64,000 nt of DNA from Apteryx mantelli (taxonomy: Eukaryota; Chordata; Aves; Apterygiformes; Apterygidae), in contig NC_090018.1 of assembly GCF_036417845.1 (NCBI RefSeq), positions 1 to 64,000 on the forward strand, in the 5' to 3' direction. The notes under the pieces are model-generated. The model ran no database searches. It was not told the origin of the DNA and worked only from the letters and a program-made list of their open reading frames with translations. Below, one piece after another: positions 43,415 through 53,600 of the stretch (positions within the stretch are counted from its first letter, which is position 1; the number at the start of each line of letters is the position of its first letter). Position numbers and translations under genes: made by a program.

Positions 43415-44340
43415 CTGCGGCGACGGGGACACGGCTTGGGGACATTGCTGGGGACGTGGGGTGGGTGGTGGGGACACGGGACACGGCTTGGGAACAGCGC
43501 TGAGAACATGGGGTCAGTGGTGGGGACATGGGACACGGCTTGGGGACAGTGTTGAGAAAGTGGGGTCGGCGGTGGGGACATGGGACATGGCTTGGGGACA
43601 TGGGACATGGCTTGGGGACAGCACTAGGGACACAGGGACAGCTTGAGGACACCATTGTAGACATGGGACATGGCTTGGGGACAGCGCTGGGGATGTGAGG
43701 TTGGTGGTGGGGACACGGGACATGGTTTGGGGACAGCGCTGGGGATGTGAGTTTGGTGGTGGGGACACGGGACATGGTTTGGGGACAACACTGGGGATGT
43801 GGGGCTGCTGGTAGGGACATGGGACACCGATTGGGGACACGGGACGCGGCTTGGGGACAGCATTGGGGACACAGGGTTGGCGGTGGGGACACGGGACATG
43901 GCTTGGGGAGAGTGCCAGGGACATGGGATTGGTGGTGGGGACATGGGACGCGGCTTGGTGACATGGGACGTAGCTTGGGATCAGCACTGAGGATATGGGG
44001 TTGGTGGTGGGGACATGGGATGTGGCTTGGGGACATCATTGGGGACACAGGGGTGGTGGTGGGAACATGGCTTGGGGACATGGGACATGGCTTGGGATCA
44101 GCACTGAGGACATGGGGTTGGTGGTGGGGACATGGGACGCGGCTTGGGGACACGGGACGCGGCTTGGGGACAGCATTGGGGACACAGGGTTGGCGGTGGG
44201 GACATGGCTTGGGGACACGGGACACGGCTTGGGGACAGCATTGGGGACACAGGGCTGGCGGTGGGGACATGACTTGGGGACACGGGACACGGCTTGGGGA
44301 CAGCATTGGGGACACGGGGACACCATGGGGGGGGTCTCAC
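43415..44340 (-). repeat. ATP2B3 5' UTR intron: GGGACATGGCTTGGGGACAG array
   Basis: 43430-44330: 35-60 bp units of TTGGGGACAGCATTGGGGAC, GGTTGGTGGTGGGGACATGG and GGGACACGGCTTGG. Confidence 0.88.
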
Positions 44341-44590
44341 CTGCTCAGCGGTGACGGCGGCGGTGGCGGTGGTGGCGGCGGCGGGGGCCGGGGGGGGTCA
44401 TGCCGGGGGGCCCCCCCTCGCTGGTCGCGCACCCCCGCGGGGGGCCCAGGCCATGGACGGGCACCGGGGGGGGGCGGGGGGGGGGTCAGGGGCTGCCGCC
44501 CCCCGAGCCCGGGCTACACCTGGGGGCGGCGGCGGCACCACGGTTCCCCCAGTGCCACCAGTCACGCCCAGGCCCCCCAGCGCTCCCATT
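44341..44590 (-). other. ATP2B3: Candidate ATP2B3 non-coding first exon
   Basis: In gene sense 44590-44341 is a CpG-rich single-copy stretch ending GCTGAGCAG|GTGAGA, a good donor, immediately before the 5' UTR intron. It has GCC/CAC triplet runs and no coding frame needed. The 5' boundary is unknown. Confidence 0.45.
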
Positions 44591-45775
44591 AACTCCCAGT
44601 TACCTCAGAAACTCCCAGTTACCTCAGAAACTCCCAGTCACTCCCAGTCACCCCAGTTCCCTCAGAAACTCCCAGTCCCCCCCATGCTCCCAGTCAATCC
44701 CAGTCTCCTCAGAAACTCCCAGTCCCCCCCAGTCTCCCCAGTGCTCCCAGTTACCTCAGAAATTCCCAGTCACTCCCAGTCACCCCAGTTCCCTCAGAAA
44801 CTCCCAGTCACTCCCAGTCTCCCCAGTCTCCTCAGAAACTCCCAGTCCCCCCCAGTCTCCCCAGTGCTCCCAGTTACCTCAGAAATTCCCAGTCACTCCC
44901 AGTCACCCCAGTTACCTCAGAAACTCCCAGTCTCCCCAGTGCTCCCAGTTCCCTCAGAAACTCCCAGTCACTCCCAGTCACCCCAGTTCCCTCAGAAACT
45001 CCCAGTCACTCCCAGTCTCCCCAGTCTCCTCAGAAACTCCCAGTCCCCCCCAGTCTCCCCAGTGCTCCCAGTTACCTCAGAAATTCCCAGTCACTCCCAG
45101 TCACCCCAGTTACCTCAGAAACTCCCAGTCTCCCCAGTGCTCCCAGTTCCCTCAGAAACTCCCAGTCACTCCCAGTCACCCCAGTTACCTCAGAAACTCC
45201 CAGTCCCCCCCAGTCCCCTCGGTCACTCCAAGTCAGTCCCAGTTACCTCAGAAATTCCCAGTCACTCCCAGTCACCCTAGTTACCTCAGAATCTCCCAGT
45301 CCCCCCCAGTCTCCCCACTGCTGCCAGTTACCTCAGAAACTCCCTGTTACTCCCAGTTCCCCCAGTTACCTCAGAAACTCCCAGTCCTCCCAGTGCTCCC
45401 AGTCAATCCCAGTCTCCTCAGAAACTCCCAGTCCCCCCCAGTCCCCTCAGTCACTCCAAGTCAATCCTAGTTACCTCAGAAATTCCTAGTCACTCCCAGT
45501 CACCCCAGTTACCTCAGAAACTCCCAGTGCTCCCAGTGCTCCCAGTCAATGCCAGTTTCCCTCAGAAACTCCCAGTTACCTCAGAAACTCCCAGTCTCCC
45601 CAGTTCCCCCAGTGTTCCCAGTCACTCCCAGTCAATCCCAGTTACCTCAGAAACTCCCAGTCGCTCCCAGTCTCTCCCAGTTACCTCAGAAACTCCCAGT
45701 CTCCCCAGTGCTCCCAGTCTCTCCCAGTCCCCTCCAGTTCCCCCCACTCCCCTCAGACACTCCCCGTCCCTCCCT
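44591..45775. repeat. CTCCCAGTTACCTCAGAAA minisatellite
   Basis: About 1.2 kb of units (20-35 bp, about 200-bp higher order) of CAGTTACCTCAGAAACTCCC and AGTCACTCCCAGTCACCCC. On the ATP2B3 sense strand the core reads TTTCTGAGGTAACTGGG, which contains a strong donor-like GAG|GTAACT repeated well over twenty times. Confidence 0.9.
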
Positions 45776-45935
45776 CAGTGACCCAGGCCCCGCCCCTGCC
45801 TGTCCATCACCCCATGGCAGCCAATGAGCAGTGGAGGGGGCGGGGCCTCGGCACCACGGCCCCGCCCCCGGCCCTGCGGCGGGCGGGCGAGGACTGCGCC
45901 AAAGGGGGGGCGGGGGGGGGGCCGAGACCCCAAAT
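45776..45935. promoter_or_regulatory. CpG-rich promoter-like patch with GC boxes and CCAAT box
   Basis: Single-copy DNA with GCCCCGCCCC at 45789, GCCAATGAGC around 45820, GGGGGCGGGGCC around 45837 and GCCCCGCCCCC around 45862. Placed upstream of the candidate ATP2B3 non-coding exon. Direction and target are inferred from position only. Confidence 0.4.
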
Positions 45936-46455
45936 CCCAGCTTTTCACCCCAAAACCCGGGCCCTGCACCCCCTCCTGCGCGCACGGCCCTCCAAATCCC
46001 GGCTTTGCACCCCAAAAAACAGCCCTGCGCCTCTTCCGAGGTGCACGCCTCTCCAAATCCCAGCTTTGCACCCCAAAACCCGGGGCCTGCACCCCCTCCT
46101 GCGCGCACGGCCCTCCAAATCCCGGCTTTGCACCCCAAAACCCGGGCCCTGCACCCCTTCCGAGGTGCATGCCTCTCCAAATCCCAGCTTTGCACCCCAA
46201 AACTCAGCCCTGCACCCCCTCCTGCATGCACGGCCCTCCAAATCCCAGCTTTGCACCCCAAAAAACAGCCCTGCACCCCTTCCGAGGTGCATGCCTCTCC
46301 AAATCCCAGCTTTGCACCCCAAAACCCGGGTCCTGCACCCCGTTCTGCACGCACGGCCCTCCAAATCCCGGTTTTCCACCCCAAATATTGCCCCTGCACC
46401 CCTCCTTCCAAACACAGCACTCCAAATCCCTGCTTTGCACCCCAAAACCCTGCAG
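45936..46455. repeat. ~60-bp array CAAATCCCAGCTTTGCACCC
   Basis: Eight or nine units of CTCCAAATCCCAGCTTTGCA, CCCCAAAACCCGGGCCCTGC and alternating CTCCTGCGCGCACGGCC or TTCCGAGGTGCATGCCT, a dimeric higher-order array. Confidence 0.9.
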
Positions 46456-46499
46456 AGCACCCCAACCCCTCACGGGGTGCTGCTCATGGCTGCAGGGCA

Positions 46500-47950
46500 G
46501 CCCCCGAAACACAAATGATGCCGTCCAAACTGTGCACTGAGCCCCGTAATCTGTGCATTGCACCCCAAAATCCTGCACGGCACACTCCAAACCATGCACT
46601 GCACCCCGTAATCTGTGCATTGTACCCCAAAATCCTGCATGGCACACTCCAAACCATGCACTGAGCCCCGTAATATGTGCATTGCACCCCAAAATCCTAC
46701 ATGGCACACTCCAAACCATGCACTGCACCCCAAAATCCTGCACAGCACGCTCCAAACGATGCACTGAGCCCCATAACCCATGCATTACACCCCAAAATCT
46801 TGTACAGTACACTACAAACCATGCACTGACCCCATAATGTGTGTGCTGTGCCTCCCCCCAAAAAATAACAAGCTCCAAGCCATGCAGTGCGCCCCATATG
46901 TGCATTACACACCCCAAAATTGCACTGTGCCCTCCAAACCATGCATTGCATGTCTTAATCTGTGCATTGCACCCTAAAATCTTGCACGGCATGCTCCAAG
47001 CCATGCACCGAGCCCCATAATCTGTGCATTGCACCCCAAAATCCTGCATGGCACACTCCAAGCCATGCATTGCACCCATAATGTGTGCATTGCACCCCAA
47101 AACCTTGCATGCCATGCTGCAAACCATGCATAGTATTCATTAATGTGTGCATTGCGCCCCCAAATCTTGCACAGCACACTCCAAACCATGCATTGCATCC
47201 ATTAATATATGCATTGCACTCCAAAATTCTGCACGGCACGCTGCAAACCATGCATTGCACCCATAACGTGTGCATTTCACCCATAATGTGTGCATTGCAC
47301 CCCAAAACCTTGCACAGCATGCTCCAAACCATGCATTGCACCCATAATGTGCGTGTTGCACCCCAAAACTTTGCATGGCATGCTCCAAACCATGCCTTGC
47401 ACCCCAAAACTTTGCAAGGCACGTTCTAAACCATGCATTGCACCCATTAATGCGTGCATTGCACCCCAAAACCTTGCACGGCATGCTCCAAACCATGCCT
47501 TGCATCCCTTAATGCGTGCATTGCACCCCAAAACTCTGCATGGCACACTCTAACCCATGCATTGCACCCCAAAACCTTGCATGGCATGGTGCAAACCACG
47601 CATTGCACCCCAAAACCTTGCACAGCACACTCCAAACCATGCCTTGCATCCCTTAATGCGTGCATTGCACCCCAAAACTCTGCATGGCATGCTGCAAACC
47701 ACGCATTGCACCCCAAAACCTTGCACGGCACACTCCAAACCATGCCTTGCATCCCTTAATGCGTGCATTGCACCCCAAAACTCTGCATGGCACACTCTAA
47801 ACCATGCATGGCACCCATTAATGCGTGCATTGCACCCCAAAACCTTGCACGGCACGCTCCAAACCATGTGTTGCACCCCAAAACCTTGCACGGCACGCTG
47901 CAAACCACGCCTTGCCTCCCTTCCTGCCTGCACCGCGCCCCAAAACCTCT
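46500..47950. repeat. CATGCATTGCACCCCAAAAC array (~60 bp)
   Basis: About 25 units of ACCATGCATTGCACCCCAAA, CCTTGCACGGCACGCTCCAA with TTAATGCGTGCATTGCACCC variants. Open frames on both strands are repeat artefacts. Confidence 0.9.
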
Positions 47951-48285
47951 GCCGAGCAGCCCCAAAAACCGCGGGCGGGCCACAGCCCGGCTGCCCTCCG
48001 CATCGCCCGGCGGGCCCAGGTGCCCGTGCAAGGACACCCGCGTGTGCGCGGGCGTGCGCGGGCTGCTCGCTCCTCCCCTCGCACGCGGCCGAGGCCTGCG
48101 CGCACACGCGTGTGCTCCCGTGCAAGGGGGCCCGGGGAGGGGACGCCGGGCGTTGCACGTGGGTGCCCAGGTGCATGCGGGTGGGTCCTGCCCCATGGCA
48201 ACATGCCCACACACGTGTGCGTGTGTGTGTGTGTGTGAGGGGGGGGCGCGTGCCCGCACGCCCACCTCCGTGCACCCCCCCCCGC
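47951..48285. other. Single-copy CpG/GTGT-rich stretch
   Basis: Alternating purine-pyrimidine words (GTGCGCGGGCGTGCGCG at 48045, GTGTGCGTGTGTGTGTGTG at 48217) that could adopt Z-DNA. No gene recognised. Confidence 0.5.
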
Positions 48286-48480
48286 AATGCAACAACCCCC
48301 ACACTGCAATAGTCGCTGCATTGCGCCCCCAGCAATGCCACGACCCCCCCACCTTGCAAAACCACCCCCCCGCTCCAGCAATGCAGCGACCCCCCCTTTG
48401 CAAAATTCCCCCCCCACCAGCAATGCCAGACACCCCGCCAGCTGCAAAACTGCTCCGCTGCAATGCAATGACCCCCCCCC

Positions 48481-48513
<33 letters not shown>

Positions 48514-49400
48514 CCGCAGCGGTGCAAATCGCGGCCCGGCGCATGCCGTGTGCAATGCAACTCCCCCCCCCCCCGCCGTGCAATGACACCCCCCCCCCCC
48601 AATGCACCACTCTGCAATGCAATAGCTCCCCGCAACGCCGGGCCGGGCCCAGCGCCCCCCCCCCCCCCCCGCTTCGCAATGCAAAACCTCTCTGGCCATG
48701 CAACACCCCCCCCCACAGCAATGCAAAAAAAAGCCCCTAAATGCAGCTTATCCGCAATGCAAACCGCCCCCCCCCCCGCGAAAAGCAAGAGCATCCTGCA
48801 ATGCAATAAGCGGCCCAGTGTCGTCGTCGTCCCCCCCCCGCCGGGGCGATGCAACAGCCCCCGCTCGCCCTGCAATGACCCCCCGCTGCAATGCAATAGC
48901 CCCCCCCCCAGCGCCCCCCTCCCATTTTGCAATGCAGTGTGACCCCCCCCCCAATGCACCGGGCTGCCCTGCAATAACCCCCCCCCGCAACAGCCCCCCC
49001 CCTTGCAATGCAAGACCCCCCCCCCAACTGCACTCTGCTTGCAACGCCAGACCCCCCCCCAAAAAAAAAACCGTTTACAACGCGGTGACCCCCCCCCGGA
49101 TGCAAAAACCTCCCCACCTGCAGCACATCCCCCCCCCCCAGCCCGGGCAGTGCGACCACCCCAATCCCTATGCACGGCGGAGGGGGGGGGGGGGAAGCAT
49201 TGCAACCCCCCACCCCACGAGCACCCCCCTTTTGCAACGCAGCCCCCCCCTCAATGCAACGGGGCCCCCCCCCGCTGCACCCCCCCTTTTGCAATGCAAC
49301 CGCCCCCCCCCCGTTTGCAGAGCCGCCCCCTCCCCTTGGCGGTGCCCCCCCCCCCACGGGCAACCCGCTCCATCCCCCCCCCTTTGCAAGGCCCCCCCCC
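48286..49400. repeat. TGCAATGCAA / poly-C array
   Basis: Irregular array of CTGCAATGCAATGACCCCCC with C-runs of 7-12. Includes the (CA)n microsatellite at 48482-48511. No coding signal. Confidence 0.85.
48482..48511. repeat. (CA)n dinucleotide microsatellite
   Basis: About 14 uninterrupted CA repeats between C-runs. Confidence 0.95.
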
Positions 49401-49439
49401 CCGGTCCCGGACACCCCCCTCCCGGTCCTGGACCCCCCC

Positions 49440-49700
49440 CCCCGGCCCAGTGCCCCCCCCCCCCGGTACCGGGCCATGGGTCCCGGCGCTGCGGCGGTGC
49501 CCGAGGCGCGGCGCGGTTTGGGCCGGGGGGCGGGGGAGGGAGGGGGAGCGGGGTGGGGCGGGGCGAGGGGCGGAGCCTGGCGGGCAGAAGGGGCGGGGTC
49601 TAGGCGGGGCCACGCCCCCCTCGCGCCGCCGTGTTCCCGCCCACACCCGGGGTGGAGCGGTGCCACCGCAGCGCGCGCGCGGTCCCACGTCCCCGCGTGT
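49440..49700. promoter_or_regulatory. CpG island-like GC-box cluster
   Basis: Single-copy DNA with GGGGCGGGGCGAGGGGCGGA around 49555, GGGGCGGGGTC around 49589, GCCACGCCCCC around 49608, preceded by CGGCGCTGCGGCGG. Dense GC boxes suggest a promoter, possibly an upstream ATP2B3 promoter, but no transcript start is identifiable. Confidence 0.35.
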
Positions 49701-50600
49701 CCCTTGTGTCCCCCCCCGTGTCCCCTCCGTGGCGTGTCCCTGCGTGTCCCATGTCCCCCCCCGTGTCCCCATGTCCCCTGCGTGGCATGTCCCCCCGTGT
49801 CCCCTGCGTGCCCCATGGCGTGTCCCTTGTGTGTCCCCCCATGTCCCCTGCGTGTCCCCATGGTGTGCACCTACGTGTCCCCTGCATGTTCCCCCGCGTC
49901 CCTTGCATGTCCCCCCATGTCCCCTACGTGTCCCGTGTGTTCCCCCGTGCCCTCCCATGTCCCCTGCGTGTCCCCATGGTGTGCACCTATGTGTCCCCTG
50001 TGTGTTCCCCCATGTCCCTCGCGCATCCCCCCATGTCCCCTACGTGTCCCCTCTGTGTTCCCCTGTGTCCCTTGCGTGCCCTGTGTGTGTCCCCGCGCCC
50101 ATTGCATGGTCACCTGTGTCCCATGTGTGTCCCTGTCCCATGCGTGTCCCCTGCTTGTCCCCTGCCTGTCCCGTGTGCCCATGTCCCTTGCACGTTCCCT
50201 GTGTCCCGTGTGTCTCTTGCGTGTCCCTCATTGCATGTCCCCTGCGTGGCCATGTGTCCCTGTGTCCCCACGTGTCCCCCGTATGGCCGTCATGTGTCCC
50301 TGCGTGTCCCCCATGGGGCCGTCCCGTGTCCCCCACCTGTCCCATGTGCCCGTGTCCATTGTATGTTCCCCATGTCCCCTGCGTGTCCCTCATGTGTCCC
50401 TCGTGTATCCCCCCATGTCCCTTGCATGTCCCCATGCGTCCCCCGTGTGTCCCCTGCATGTCCTTTGCATGTTCCCCCGTGTCCCTTGGGTGTCCCTTGC
50501 ATGTCCCCCGCTTGTTCCCCATATGTCCCCCGCATGTCCCCCACATGGTCCCCGCGTGTCCCCCGCGTGGCCATCGCGTGTCCCCACGTGTCCCCGCGTG
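49700..50600. repeat. GTCCCCTGCGTGTCCCCATG array
   Basis: Degenerate 15-70 bp units of CCCCTGCGTGTCCC, CATGGCGTGTCCC and TTGCATGTCCCC between ATP2B3 and the BGN poly(A) site. Confidence 0.86.
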
Positions 50601-50613
50601 TCCAGCCGGTCCC

Positions 50614-50619
50614 TTTATT
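50614..50619 (-). terminator. BGN: BGN poly(A) signal AATAAA
   Basis: Minus-strand GTCAATAAAGGG in an A/T-containing stretch (CAATAACCGCGGGTCAATAAA), followed by G-rich downstream sequence. It is the only such signal between BGN and ATP2B3. Confidence 0.8.
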
Positions 50620-53600
50620 GACCCGCGGTTATTGCACAAAGATTTTTACAACGAGGAAAAACCGAAGAACAGTTAAAACCCCCCAAACGGCCCCGAAACG
50701 GCCCCGCCGGGGGGGGGGAGGGGGGAGGAGGAGGAGGGGGGCCCCTCCCCCCCCCAGATCTTTGGGGCCAGAAAGGGGCGAAACGGTAAAGTCAGCCGGG
50801 AGGGTAGGGGGGGACACACACGACAGCGGGACACGGCCCCCCCCGCCCAGCGGGGACAGGGCGCCCGTGTCCCCGGTGTCCCCTGCACCCGTGGGTGCCC
50901 CTGTCACCCTCTGTCCCCCATGTCCCCCCATGTCCCCCTGCTCCCACAAACGCCCCTGGGTGTCTGTGACATCCCCATGTCCCCCCATGTCCCTTATGTC
51001 CCCCTGTGTCCCTGCTCCCACGAACACCCGTGGGTGTCCGTGACGTCCCCGTGTCCCCCATGTCCCCACATCCCCCTGCTCCCACAAACACCCGTGACGT
51101 CCCTGTGTCCCCCCACGTCCCCTATGTCCCCCCATGTCCCCATGTCCCCCCTGCTCCCATGAACATCCGTGGGTGTCTGTGACGTCCCCGTGTCCCCATG
51201 TCCCATGTCCCCTATGTCCCCCTGCTCCCACAAACACTCATGACATCCCCGTGTCCCCTATGTCCCCATGTCCCCCTGCTCCCACGAACACCCGTGGGTG
51301 TCTGTGACGTCCCTGTGTCCCCCCGTGTCCCCTATGTCCCCACGTCCCCCCACTCCCACGAACATCCGTGGGTGTCTGTGACATCCCTGTGTCCCTCCAT
51401 GTCCCCTATGTCCCCACGTCCCCCCGCTCCCACGAACATCCGTGGGTGTCTGTGACATCCCCGTGTCCCTGTGTCCCCCCATGTCCCCTATGTCCCCACG
51501 TCCCCCCACTCCCACGAACATCCGTGGGTGTCTGTGACATCCCCGTGTCCCCATGTCCCCCACATCCCCTATGTCCCCAGGTCCCCCTGCTGCCACGAAC
51601 ACCCGTGGGTGTTGTGATGTCCCCCCATGTCCCCTGTGTCCCCACGTCCCCCTGCTGCCACGAACATCTGTGGGTGTCCATGACGTCCCCGTGTCCCCAT
51701 GTCCCATGTCCCCTATGTCCCCCTGCTCCCACAAACACTCATGACATCCCTGTGTCCCCTATGTCCCCATGTCCCCCTGCTCCCACGAACACCCGTGGGT
51801 GTCTGTGACATCCCCACGTCCCTGTGTCCCCCCGTGTCCCCTATGTCCCCACGTCCCCCCGCTCCCACCAACACCCGTGGGTGTCTGTGACGTCCCCGTG
51901 TCCCCATGTCCCACGTCCCCTATGTCCCCCTGCTCCCACAAACACTCATGACATCCCCGTGTCCCCTATGTCCCCACGTCCTCCTGTTCCCATGAACACC
52001 CGTGGGTGTCTGTGACATCCCTGTGTCCCTGTGTCCCCCGTGTCCCCTATGTCCCCACGTCCCCCCGCTCCCACCAACACCCGTGGGTGTCTGTGATGTC
52101 CCCGTGTCCCCATGTCCCATGTCCCCTATGTCCCCCTGCTCCCACAAACACTCATGACATCCCCGTGTCCCCTATGTCCCCATGTCCCCCCGCTCCCATG
52201 AACACCCGTGGGTGTCTGTGACATCCCTGTGTCCCCCCATGTCCCCTATGTCCCCATGTTCCCCCTGCTCCCACGAACACCCGTGGGCGTCTGTGACATC
52301 CCCACGTCCCTGTGTCCCCCCGTGTCCCCTATGTCCCCACGTCCCCCCGCTCCCACCAACACCCGTGGGTGTCTGTGACGTCCCCGTGTCCCCATGTCCC
52401 ATGTCCCCTATGTCCCCCTGCTCCCACAAACACTCATGACATCCCTGTGTCCCCTATGTCCCCACGTCCCCCTGTTCCCACGAACACCCGTGGGTGTCTG
52501 TGACGTCCCCATGTCCCTGTGTCCCCCCGTGTCTGCTATGTCCCCACGTCCCCCCGCTCCCACCAACACCTGTGGGTGTCCCCACGTCCCCATTACTTGC
52601 AGCCGCCGCGGGGGGGGGGGAAGGCACGCGTCCCCGCAGCATCCCCGCGGTGTCGGTGTCGCTGTCCCCACGGTGTCCCCGCCGGGGGGGGACACACACG
52701 CGCGGGGACGTCACTTGTAGTTGCCGAAGTGGAGGGCGAGGCGGTCGGCGAGGCAGCGGAAGGCGGCGGGCGGCACGGCGCCGGGCGCCACGGGGTTCCC
52801 GAACAGGCTCAGGCCCTGGTAATGGGCCCGCTTGGCCCCGGGGGGGGCGCAGAAGTCCTGAGCCCCCACCCGCGAGATGTTGTTGCCGTGCAGGTACACC
52901 ACCTGCGGGGGGGGGGGGGACACGGGGGGGGGACGCGGGGGGGACACGGGGGGGACACACGGGGGGGACATGGGGAGGATACAGGGGGGGACACGGGGGG
53001 GACAAGGGGGGGACACGCAGGGGACACACGGGGGGACATGGGGGGGACATGGGGGGGACACGGGGGGATACAGGGGGGATATGGGGGGGACACGGGGGGG
53101 ACAAGGGGGGACACACAGGGGGACATGGGGGGGACATGGGGGGGACACACGGGGGGGACATGGGGAGACACAAGGGAAAGGGAGAGATGTCAGTGGTGTG
53201 AGCAGACACCCGGTGCTCCCAGTGCTCCCAGTGCCTCCCAGTGTCCCCCCCAGTGACTCCCCAGTGCCCCCCAGTGCCTCCCAGTGCCCCCCAGCGCCTC
53301 CCAGTGCCCCCCAGCGACTCCTCAGTGCTTTCCAATGCTTCCCAGTGCCCCCAGTGCCCCCCAGTGCCCCCAGTGCCTCCGGGTGCCCCCCAGTGCTCCC
53401 CAGTGCACCCAGTGACCCTTCAGTGCTTCCCAGTGCCCCCGGTGCTTCCCAGTGCCTCCAGGTGCCCCCCAGTGACTCCTTTGTGCTTTCCAGTGCTTCC
53501 CAGTGCTTCCCAGTGCCTTCCAGTACCCCCCAAGTGTCCCCCCGAACCCCCCAATGGATCCCCCAATGGATCCCCCCCGATCCCCCGCACCGTGAGCAGG

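Noticed and set aside
49440-49700. A separate protein-coding gene at the GC-box cluster
   Set aside because: Frames on both strands are Gly/Arg/Pro low complexity without recognisable homology; kept only as a promoter-like patch.
52585-52615. A downstream second copy of the BGN stop region (GGCTGCAAGTAATGG)
   Set aside because: Resemblance to AACTACAAGTGACGT is short and no splice arrangement gives a better C-terminus than LHFGNYK.
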